Origin: Agromyces salentinus
Lineage (GTDB): Bacteria > Actinomycetota > Actinomycetes > Actinomycetales > Microbacteriaceae
Direction: 5' to 3'
NCBI RefSeq assembly: GCF_009749395.1
Contig: NZ_WBIR01000009.1
Location: 103,693-167,692, forward strand
Length of the DNA: 64,000 bases
The notes beneath the pieces were generated by a model. That model had not been told where the DNA came from and did no database searches. It saw nothing but the letters and a program-made list of their open reading frames with translations. Below, piece after piece: positions 23,228 to 31,046 of this stretch. Numbering within the stretch: position 1 is the first letter of the stretch; each line of letters begins with the position of its first letter. The translations under genes and the position numbers were made by a program.

Positions 23228-24646
23228 ATGACGGACGTACTGATCGATCGCCCGGAACTGGAAGGACTCGGCACCTACGAGTTCGGCTGGGCCGACTCCG
23301 ACAGCGCCGGGGCATCCGCCCGACGCGGTATCTCGCCGGAGGTCGTCGCCGACATCTCCGCGCTGAAGGCAGAGCCCGAATGGATGCTCCAGCGACGCCA
23401 GCGCGCGCTGCAGCTCTTCGAGCGCAAGCCCATGCCCACCTGGGGCGCCGACCTGTCGGAGATCGACTTCGACAACATCAAGTACTTCGTCCGGTCGACC
23501 GAGAAGCAGGCCCAGACCTGGGAGGACCTGCCCGAGGACATCAAGAACACCTACGAGAAGCTCGGCATCCCCGAGGCCGAGCGCCAGCGGCTGGTGGCCG
23601 GCGTCGCCGCTCAGTACGAGTCCGAGGTGGTCTACCACCAGATCAACGAAGAGCTCGAACGCCAGGGCGTCATCTTCATGGACACCGACACCGCGCTCAA
23701 GGAGCACCCCGAGTTCTTCGAGGAGTACTTCGGCACGGTGATCCCCGCAGGCGACAACAAGTTCGCCGCGTTGAACACGGCGGTCTGGTCCGGCGGCTCG
23801 TTCGTCTACGTGCCGCCCGGCGTGCACGTCGAAATCCCGTTGCAGGCCTACTTCCGCATCAACACCGAGAACATGGGCCAGTTCGAGCGCACGCTGATCA
23901 TCGCCGACGAGGGCAGCTACGTGCACTACATCGAGGGCTGCACGGCGCCGATCTACAAGAGCGACTCGCTGCACTCGGCCGTCGTCGAGATCATCGTGAA
24001 GAAGAACGCCCGCGTTCGGTACACGACGATCCAGAACTGGTCGAACAACGTCTACAACCTCGTCACGAAGCGGGCCACGGCCGCCGAGGGCGCCACCATG
24101 GAGTGGGTCGACGGCAACATCGGCTCGAAGGTGACGATGAAGTACCCGTCGATCTTCCTCATGGGCGAGCACGCCAAGGGCGAGACGCTCTCGGTCGCCT
24201 TCGCGGGCCCCGGACAGCACCAGGACGCCGGCGCGAAGATGATCCACATGGCGCCGTACACGCAGTCCTCGATCGTCTCGAAGTCGATCGCCCGCGGCGG
24301 CGGTCGCGCCGGTTACCGCGGCGAGGTGCGCATCGACGCGAACGCGCATCACTCGGCGAACAGCGTCGTGTGCGACGCCCTGCTCGTCGACACGATCTCG
24401 CGGTCCGACACCTACCCGGCCATCGACATCCGCGTCGACGACGTGAAGCTCGGCCACGAGGCGACGGTCTCGAAGGTCAGCGAGGAGCAGCTCTTCTACC
24501 TGATGAGCCGCGGCATCGACGAGACCGAGGCCATGTCGATGATCGTGCGCGGCTTCATCGAGCCGATCGCCCGCGAGCTCCCGATGGAGTACGCCATGGA
24601 ACTCAACAAGCTCATCGAGATGGGCATGGAAGGATCGGTGGGCTAG
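23228..24646 (+). CDS. sufB: SufB, Fe-S cluster scaffold
   Basis: 472-residue core scaffold of the SUF system, which with SufC and SufD assembles Fe-S clusters. Typical segments: [20 protein letters not shown], the [17 protein letters not shown] region, [19 protein letters not shown], and the C-terminal [19 protein letters not shown] conserved cysteine (EGCTAPIY) that can accept sulfur is present. ATG 23228 has GAGGGAG directly upstream. It starts a five-gene cluster; the usual upstream regulator gene sufR is absent, ctaA lying divergently 252 bases away. Confidence 0.98.
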   Translation: MTDVLIDRPELEGLGTYEFGWADSDSAGASARRGISPEVVADISALKAEPEWMLQRRQRALQLFERKPMPTWGADLSEIDFDNIKYFVRSTEKQAQTWEDLPEDIKNTYEKLGIPEAERQRLVAGVAAQYESEVVYHQINEELERQGVIFMDTDTALKEHPEFFEEYFGTVIPAGDNKFAALNTAVWSGGSFVYVPPGVHVEIPLQAYFRINTENMGQFERTLIIADEGSYVHYIEGCTAPIYKSDSLHSAVVEIIVKKNARVRYTTIQNWSNNVYNLVTKRATAAEGATMEWVDGNIGSKVTMKYPSIFLMGEHAKGETLSVAFAGPGQHQDAGAKMIHMAPYTQSSIVSKSIARGGGRAGYRGEVRIDANAHHSANSVVCDALLVDTISRSDTYPAIDIRVDDVKLGHEATVSKVSEEQLFYLMSRGIDETEAMSMIVRGFIEPIARELPMEYAMELNKLIEMGMEGSVG

Positions 24647-24648
24647 CA

Positions 24649-25830
24649 GTGACCGCCCAGATGACCAGCACAGCCATGCCCACGGCCGGGCAGCACGGCC
24701 TCGTCGCCCACTCCGACGGTGCCTTCGTGCCCGTGCAGACCCGCTCGGAGCGGTTCCGCTCGGTGAACGTCGAGGACTTCGCTCCCGTCAACGGTCGCGA
24801 GCACGAGTGGAAGCTCTCCCCGGTCGCCGCCTTCGCGGACCTCACCGCCGGTGAGCTCGACGGTTCCACCCTCCCCATCGAGACGACGGAGGTCGCGGGC
24901 ATCGCGGTCTCCCGCATCTCGCGCGACGACGCCCGCATCGGCGCCGCCGGCACGCCCGAGGACCGTGCGAGTGCGAACGCCTGGTCGACCTTCGGCGAGG
25001 CCCTCCTCATCTCCGTCACCGGCGAAGACGAGAAGATCGCCGTGGTCACCCGCACCGGCCTCGGCGACGCGCCGCGCGCCGCGCACACCGTCATCGAGGC
25101 GGCGCCGAACAGTCGCGGCCTCGTGGTGCTCGCCGGTTCCGGCAGCGCACGGCTCAGCGAGAACGTCGAGATCCTCGTCGGCGAGGGTGCACAGCTCACC
25201 GTCGTCTCGCTGCAGGAGTGGGACGACGAGGCCGTGCACCTCTCGAGCCAGTTCGCCCGATTGGGCCGCGACTCGTTCCTCAAGCACATCGTCGTCTCGC
25301 TCGGCGGCAAGGTCGTCCGGGTCAATCCCTCGACGCATCTCGCCGAGCAGGGCGCGGACATCGAGTCCCTCGGCCTGTACTTCGCCGATGCGGGGCAGCA
25401 CCTGGAGCAGCAGGTGTTCGTGCACCACGACGCCCCGCACACCCGGAGCCGCGTGACCTACAAGGGTGCGCTGCAGGGAGCGGGCGCGCGCAGCGTCTGG
25501 ATCGGCGACGTGCTGATCGCGCAGACCGCGCCGGGCACCGACAGCTACGAGCAGAACCGCAACCTCGTGCTCACCGACGGCACCCGTGCCGACTCGGTCC
25601 CGAACCTCGAGATCGAGACGGGTGACATCGAAGGGGCCGGCCACGCCAGCGCGACCGGTCGCTTCGACGACGAGCAGCTGTTCTACCTCATGGCCCGCGG
25701 CATCACCGAGGGCGAGGCCCGCCGACTCGTCGTGCGAGGCTTCCTGACCGAGATCGTCCAGAAGATCGGTTCGCCCGACCTCGAGGCGCGGCTCACGGCC
25801 GCCGTCGAAGCAGAGCTGGAAGGTCGCTGA
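24649..25830 (+). CDS. sufD: SufD, Fe-S cluster assembly protein
   Basis: 393-residue paralogue of SufB that completes the SufBCD scaffold. C-terminal family features match: VHHDAPHTRSRVTYKGAL, TDSYEQNRNLVL, the conserved FDDEQLFYLMARGITEGEARRLVVRGF. GTG 24649 is two bases after the sufB stop; no strong ribosome site beyond GTGGG, so coupling to sufB is likely. The Rieske-type gene follows after one base. Confidence 0.97.
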   Translation: MTAQMTSTAMPTAGQHGLVAHSDGAFVPVQTRSERFRSVNVEDFAPVNGREHEWKLSPVAAFADLTAGELDGSTLPIETTEVAGIAVSRISRDDARIGAAGTPEDRASANAWSTFGEALLISVTGEDEKIAVVTRTGLGDAPRAAHTVIEAAPNSRGLVVLAGSGSARLSENVEILVGEGAQLTVVSLQEWDDEAVHLSSQFARLGRDSFLKHIVVSLGGKVVRVNPSTHLAEQGADIESLGLYFADAGQHLEQQVFVHHDAPHTRSRVTYKGALQGAGARSVWIGDVLIAQTAPGTDSYEQNRNLVLTDGTRADSVPNLEIETGDIEGAGHASATGRFDDEQLFYLMARGITEGEARRLVVRGFLTEIVQKIGSPDLEARLTAAVEAELEGR

Positions 25831-25831
25831 C

Positions 25832-26158
25832 GTGGCATCCGTACGAGTCTGCTCGGTCGATGAGCTCGCAGAGAACGAGGCCTCGCGCTTCGTGCTCGAG
25901 GGCGTGCCCATCGCGGTCGTCAAGGACTCCGCCGGGGCGGTCTTCGCCATCGGCGACACCTGCACCCACGGGGACATCTCGCTCGCCGAGGGATTCGTCG
26001 AGGACGACACGCTCGAGTGCTGGGCGCATGGGTCGAAGTTCTCGCTGAAGACCGGCAAGCCGCTGACGCTCCCCGCCTACGAACCCGTGCCCGTCTACCA
26101 GGTGGAGATCACCGACGGCGACGTGCACATCGACCCCGCGGTCACCCTGGCCGTCTGA
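25832..26158 (+). CDS. Rieske-type [2Fe-2S] ferredoxin in suf operon
   Basis: 108-residue protein with a complete Rieske motif: Cys44-Thr-His46 (CTHGDISL) and Cys63-x2-His66 (CWAHGSKF). It resembles the ferredoxin subunits of aromatic-ring dioxygenases. In actinobacterial suf operons such a protein sits between sufD and sufC; it probably receives a cluster or supplies electrons, but the role is not established. GTG 25832 has GGAAGG nine bases upstream. Confidence 0.93.
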   Translation: MASVRVCSVDELAENEASRFVLEGVPIAVVKDSAGAVFAIGDTCTHGDISLAEGFVEDDTLECWAHGSKFSLKTGKPLTLPAYEPVPVYQVEITDGDVHIDPAVTLAV

Positions 26159-26208
26159 ATCAGTTTCCGGCCCGCGCGGCCGACAATCGAAAGAGAACCC
26201 CCATCACC

Positions 26209-26976
<768 letters not shown>

Positions 26977-26982
26977 CGCGAG

Positions 26983-26996
26983 TAGAATCCCGATCA
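26983..26996 (+). promoter_or_regulatory. -10 box of leaderless sufT
   Basis: TAGAAT at 26983-26988 is seven bases before the sufT ATG (26996), with no ribosome site between. sufT can thus be made without the upstream suf promoter. Confidence 0.6.
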
Positions 26997-27325
26997 TGGC
27001 CACCTCACTCGCACCCGAGCGCTACGACGAGGTCGAAGAGGCGCTGAAGGACGTCGTCGACCCCGAGCTGGGCGTCAACGTCGTCGACCTCGGACTCATC
27101 TACGACCTCGGTTGGGACGACGAGAACAACGCGCTCATCATCCACATGACGCTCACGAGCGCCGGCTGTCCGCTGACCGACGTGCTCGAGGAGCAGACGG
27201 CCGAGGCACTCGACGGCGTCGTCGAGGCCTTCCGCATCAACTGGGTGTGGATGCCGCCGTGGGGCCCCGAGCGCATCACCGACGACGGCCGCGACATGAT
27301 GCGCGCGCTCGGCTTCGCCATCTGA
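26996..27325 (+). CDS. sufT: SufT, MIP18/DUF59-family Fe-S maturation factor
   Basis: 109-residue protein of the DUF59/MIP18 family involved in Fe-S protein maturation. It has the family hallmarks DPELGVNVVDLGLIYD and the conserved cysteine in TSAGCPLTD, ending with the actinobacterial WVWMPPWGPERIT segment. The ATG at 26996 is the first residue of the normal domain; earlier in-frame starts lie inside sufC. Last gene of the suf cluster; a GGATGCCCCG hairpin follows. Confidence 0.94.
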   Translation: MATSLAPERYDEVEEALKDVVDPELGVNVVDLGLIYDLGWDDENNALIIHMTLTSAGCPLTDVLEEQTAEALDGVVEAFRINWVWMPPWGPERITDDGRDMMRALGFAI

Positions 27326-27341
27326 CGCGCACCGAGTCCTC

Positions 27342-27378
27342 CGGATGCCCCGTGCAGAACATCTGCGCGGGGCATCCG
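27342..27378. terminator. Bidirectional hairpin between sufT and M3 peptidase gene
   Basis: CGGATGCCCCG (27342-27352) pairs with CGGGGCATCCG (27368-27378), and an inner GCAGA/TCTGC stem closes over ACA. It lies between convergent genes and shares its core with other GGATGCC hairpins in the window. Confidence 0.8.
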
Positions 27379-27383
27379 TGCGT

Positions 27384-29441
27384 CTACGACAGGCCGCGAC
27401 GGGCGAGCAGGGCGTCGATCCTGGGTTCCCGGCCGAGGAATGCGCGAATCGACTCGCCCGGGTCCCGCGAACCGCCGGGCTCGAGGATCTCGCGCCGGAA
27501 CCGCTCGCCGTTCGCCCGCGTCGCACCGCCGTGCTCTTCGAACCAGGCCATGATGTCGGCGCCCGGCACCTCGCTCCAGATGTACGAGTAGTAGCCGGCG
27601 TCGTAGCCGCCCGCGAACACGTGGGCGAAGTAGGTGCTCGCGTACCTGGGTGGGACGAGGGGATGGGCGAGGCCCGCGGCCGCCAACGCACCGGCCTCGA
27701 ACGCGGCGACCTCGGTGGGCTCGGAGGGCCCTCCCTCGCCCGAGGCCGCCGAGACCCGGTGCCAGGCCAGGTCGAGCGCCGCCGCGGCCAGGTACTCGAC
27801 CGTGGCGAAGCCCGACTCGGTGCCGCTCGACGCGAGCAGTCGTTCCGCCACCTGCGGCGGCATCCGCTCGCCGGTCTCGTGGTGGACGGCGAAGTTGGAC
27901 AGGACCTCGGGCCGGAGCAGCCACAGCTCGTTCACCTGGCTCGGCAGCTCGACGAAATCACGGAAGACCCGGGTTCCCGCCTGCGAGGGGAACCGGGTCC
28001 GAGCGAGCAGTCCGTGCAACGCGTGGCCGAACTCGTGGAACAGCGTCTCGGCCTCGTCGAAGGTCAACAGCGTCGGGTCGCCCGCCGCCGGCCTCGGGAT
28101 GTTGAGGTTGTTGACCACGATCGGGCGGTCGCCCGTCACCTCGGACTGCTCCATCAGCGAGGTCATCCACGCTCCGCCCCGCTTGGAGTCGCGCGTGTAC
28201 GGATCGAGCAGGTAGAGGCCGACCGGAGCGCCGTCGGCCTCGAAGACCTCGTACACGCGCGTCTCGGGGTGATAGCCGACGAGGTCTGGCCGAGCCGTGA
28301 TGCGGAGCCCGTAGAGCAGGTGGGCCGCGTGGAAGACGCCGTCGACGAGGACACGTTCGAGTTCGAGGTAGGGTCGCACCTCGGCGGCGTCGAATGCGTC
28401 GCCCTCGGCGCGTCGCCGCGCCTCCAGGCGCGGCCAGTCGGCCGGTGTCGGGATCCGGTCGCCGTTCACCTCTGCGAGGGTTCTGAGCGCGGCGTGCTCG
28501 GCGCGTACGTTGCGCATCGCCGGCCCGGTGAGCTCGCGGAGCAGTGCGGCGACGGCCTCGGGAGTTCCGGCCGTCTGTCCCGCGGTGACCGCCGCCGCGT
28601 GGTTCGGGAACCCGAGGAGCGCCGCGCGTTCGGCGCGCAGGCGCACGATCTCGAGCAGGGTGGACCGGGTGTCGTGGGTTCCGCCGCGGCATCCGCGTGA
28701 ACGGGACGCTGCGAGGAGGGCGTCGCGGGTTCCGGGGTCCGCGAGGTCGGTCAGGGCCGGCTGCATCGTCGGGAGCACGAGCGTCAGGAGCCAGCCGTCG
28801 AGGTCTCGAGCCGCGGCCGCCGCCCGAGCGGCCGAGCGCGCGCCGGCGTCGAGGCCGGCGACGGCGCCCTCGTCGGTGAGGTGCACGGCGAGGTCGTTCG
28901 TGTCCGCGAGCAACGACTGCTGGAACGAGGTCGTGAGCGTCGAGAGCCGCTCGTTCACCATCGAGAGGCGGGTACGGGCCGCCTCGTCCAGCGCGGCCCC
29001 GGCGAGCTGCGCCCGGTGGTGGGCGCGCTCGATGAGGTACACGGCGTCGGGCTCGAGCCCGAGGTCGTGCCTGCGCACGAAGAGGTCGTGCACGCGGGCG
29101 AACAGGCGCTGGTCGAGCACGATGGCGTCCGCGTGAGCCGTCAGCCGGGGCGCGAAGGTCCGATCGATCTCCTCGAGGTCCGCGCTCGCGTCGGCCGAGC
29201 TCGCGTTCTCGAACACGGCGAGCACTCGCCCGAGCAGGGCGCCCGAGCGTTCGAGCGGCAGCATGGTGTTCTCGAAGGTGGCATCCTCGGCAGCGCCGGC
29301 GATGCCCTCGACGGCGTCGCGCTGCTGCCGCATGCCCGCTTCGAGCGCCTCCGGGTAGTGCTCGGGCCGGATGAGCGCGAACAACGGCAAGCCGTAGGGG
29401 AGGGGGCTCGCTTCGAGCAGCGGATTCGTCACGTCGGCCAT
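27384..29441 (-). CDS. M3-family metallopeptidase (oligopeptidase/peptidyl-dipeptidase)
   Basis: 685-residue cytoplasmic zinc peptidase of family M3 (thimet oligopeptidase/Dcp type), trimming short peptides. The zinc motif HEFGH is at residues 469-473 within ETLFHEFGHALHGLL, and the third ligand region and substrate loop FAGGYDAGYYSYIWSEV are present. No signal peptide. The ATG at 29441 is six bases downstream of a TAGGGT -10 box on the minus strand, so it looks leaderless. It diverges from the methyltransferase gene. Confidence 0.95.
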   Translation of the reverse strand: MADVTNPLLEASPLPYGLPLFALIRPEHYPEALEAGMRQQRDAVEGIAGAAEDATFENTMLPLERSGALLGRVLAVFENASSADASADLEEIDRTFAPRLTAHADAIVLDQRLFARVHDLFVRRHDLGLEPDAVYLIERAHHRAQLAGAALDEAARTRLSMVNERLSTLTTSFQQSLLADTNDLAVHLTDEGAVAGLDAGARSAARAAAAARDLDGWLLTLVLPTMQPALTDLADPGTRDALLAASRSRGCRGGTHDTRSTLLEIVRLRAERAALLGFPNHAAAVTAGQTAGTPEAVAALLRELTGPAMRNVRAEHAALRTLAEVNGDRIPTPADWPRLEARRRAEGDAFDAAEVRPYLELERVLVDGVFHAAHLLYGLRITARPDLVGYHPETRVYEVFEADGAPVGLYLLDPYTRDSKRGGAWMTSLMEQSEVTGDRPIVVNNLNIPRPAAGDPTLLTFDEAETLFHEFGHALHGLLARTRFPSQAGTRVFRDFVELPSQVNELWLLRPEVLSNFAVHHETGERMPPQVAERLLASSGTESGFATVEYLAAAALDLAWHRVSAASGEGGPSEPTEVAAFEAGALAAAGLAHPLVPPRYASTYFAHVFAGGYDAGYYSYIWSEVPGADIMAWFEEHGGATRANGERFRREILEPGGSRDPGESIRAFLGREPRIDALLARRGLS

Positions 29442-29447
29442 CCGCCG

Positions 29448-29465
29448 ACCCTATCGGCCTAGGCT
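29448..29465. promoter_or_regulatory. Back-to-back -10 boxes for two leaderless divergent genes
   Basis: The 30 bases between the M3 peptidase ATG (29441, minus) and the methyltransferase ATG (29472, plus) hold ACCCTA at 29448-29453 (TAGGGT on the minus strand) and TAGGCT at 29460-29465, each exactly six bases from its start codon. Only six bases separate the boxes, so RNA polymerase footprints must overlap. Confidence 0.6.
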
Positions 29466-29471
29466 CGGATC

Positions 29472-30302
29472 ATGACCGAGAATGCACCGGATCCCGCAGC
29501 CGATCGCGATGTCTACACGCACGGGCACCATCCCAGCGTCCTGAGCTCGCACACCTGGCGCACGGTCGCCAACTCGGCGGCCTACCTCGAGCCGCACCTC
29601 ACGGCGGGCCTCGACGTCCTCGACGTGGGCAGCGGACCGGGCACGATCACGATCGACCTCGCGCGACGTGTGCGCCCCGGCCACGTCATCGGCGTCGACG
29701 CCTCCGCCGAGATCGTCGACGAGGCGACCGGCCTCGCAACCAGCTCGGGCGTCGACAACGTCGAGTTCCGGGTCGGCGACGCGTACGCCCTCGAGTTCGC
29801 CGACGACTCGTTCGACGTCGTCCACGCGCACCAGGTGCTGCAGCATCTCCGTCACCCGGTCGACGCGTTGCGGGAGTTCCGGCGCGTCCTCCGCCCCGGC
29901 GGCGTACTCGCCGTGCGCGAGGTCGACTACGGCGGCGTCCTCACGACGCCGGCGACGGCGGAGCTCACGCGCTGGCTCGAGCTGTACCACGACGTGCACC
30001 GCTGGAACGGCGGCGAACCGGATGCCGGGCGGCACCTCAAGCACTGGGTTCGGAGCGCCGGGTTCCACGACGTCACCGCGCTCGGGTCGGTCTGGGTGTT
30101 CGCATCGGACGCGGAGCGCGAGTGGTGGGGCACGTCGTGGGCGCAGCGCGCCCTGGAGTCCGCGTTCGCGGTGCACGCCATCGAGTCCGGTCACGCGGAC
30201 CCGGCCGAGCTCCAGCGCATCTCCCAGGGCTGGCTCGACTGGACGGCGGACGCCGACGGGTGGATGCTCATGCCCCACGGCGAGATCATCGCCAGGGCCT
30301 GA
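29472..30302 (+). CDS. Class I SAM-dependent methyltransferase
   Basis: 276-residue enzyme with a canonical SAM-binding region: motif I VLDVGSGPGTITIDLA, acidic GVDAS at the end of strand 2, and VHAHQVLQHLRHPVDALREFRRVLRPGG as motifs II-III. It resembles UbiE/COQ5-type methyltransferases, but the substrate cannot be told. ATG 29472 directly follows a -10 box (six bases). Monocistronic; the next gene is convergent. Confidence 0.9.
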   Translation: MTENAPDPAADRDVYTHGHHPSVLSSHTWRTVANSAAYLEPHLTAGLDVLDVGSGPGTITIDLARRVRPGHVIGVDASAEIVDEATGLATSSGVDNVEFRVGDAYALEFADDSFDVVHAHQVLQHLRHPVDALREFRRVLRPGGVLAVREVDYGGVLTTPATAELTRWLELYHDVHRWNGGEPDAGRHLKHWVRSAGFHDVTALGSVWVFASDAEREWWGTSWAQRALESAFAVHAIESGHADPAELQRISQGWLDWTADADGWMLMPHGEIIARA

Positions 30303-30364
30303 GGTTCGGCGGCGGACGGGTTGACGGCGACGGGTCGTCGCTCAGGTGACCCGGCCCGCCGTCG

Positions 30365-30592
30365 TCACCAGTCGTCGTCGCTGCGCGCCTCGCCCGGCGC
30401 CGTTGTGCCCTCGAGCGTCACGCGGGTGCCGTCGTCGAGCTCGGCGATCGGCCGCCCCTCGAGCCAGGTGAGGGTCCAGTGGCCCTCCTCGCCGGGGCGC
30501 GCTCCCTCGGCCTCGGCGACGCGCGCCGCGAGGTCCGCCGGCACCGAGGCCGGGGGCCGGTCGCCGAACGCCCACCGCGTGCCGAGCTGCAT
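30365..30592 (-). CDS. Small unknown protein in the valS operon
   Basis: 75 residues, acidic, no membrane segment, no family recognised; the body (HWTLTWLEGRPIAELDDGTRVTLEG) looks like a small beta-rich fold. Support for being real: its ATG shares one base with the GNAT stop (TGATG), strand and base composition match, and it ends in a clean stop before the convergent methyltransferase gene. Confidence 0.55.
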   Translation of the reverse strand: MQLGTRWAFGDRPPASVPADLAARVAEAEGARPGEEGHWTLTWLEGRPIAELDDGTRVTLEGTTAPGEARSDDDW

Positions 30593-31038
30593 CAGGCGCC
30601 CATCTCGTACGTCACCCAGCTCGTCCGGGCGGCCAGCGCGTCGTAGAGACGCTGGGCCGACTCGTTGTCGGCCGCGGTGATCCAGGAGACCCCGCCGGTG
30701 CCGACCTCCGCGGCGCGCTCGTGCACGTACCGGATGAGCGCCGTGCCCACGCCGGCGCCGCGCACCGCCTCGTCGACGTACAGGTCGTCGAGGTGCATCC
30801 CGCGCGTTGCCGACAGGCTGTCGGGCACCACGCGGTAGTGGGCGAGCCCGACCGGCCTGTCCTCCTCATCGACCGCCAGCGCGGCCTGCAGCGGGTCCTG
30901 CTCGTCGCTGATCCAGTTCCAGACGATGAGCGCCTTGGCATCATCGAGCTCGGTCTCGTAGAAGCGGCAGTACGCCTCGAACAGCGGCAGCCAGCCGAAG
31001 AAGTCGTCTTCGCTCGCGCGTCGGATCTCGTATGTCAT
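30592..31038 (-). CDS. GNAT-family N-acetyltransferase
   Basis: 148-residue acetyltransferase of the Gcn5 fold; the acetyl-CoA site is the VDEAVRGAGVGTALIRYV segment, with LAHYRVVPD and the C-terminal ITAADNESAQRLYDAL helix. Substrate unknown. The ATG at 31038 has AGGGGAG just upstream, overlapping the end of valS (TAG at 31047-31049). It is therefore the second gene of a valS operon; whether it modifies a translation-related target is only a guess. Confidence 0.88.
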   Translation of the reverse strand: MTYEIRRASEDDFFGWLPLFEAYCRFYETELDDAKALIVWNWISDEQDPLQAALAVDEEDRPVGLAHYRVVPDSLSATRGMHLDDLYVDEAVRGAGVGTALIRYVHERAAEVGTGGVSWITAADNESAQRLYDALAARTSWVTYEMGA

Positions 31039-31046
31039 CGGCTCCC

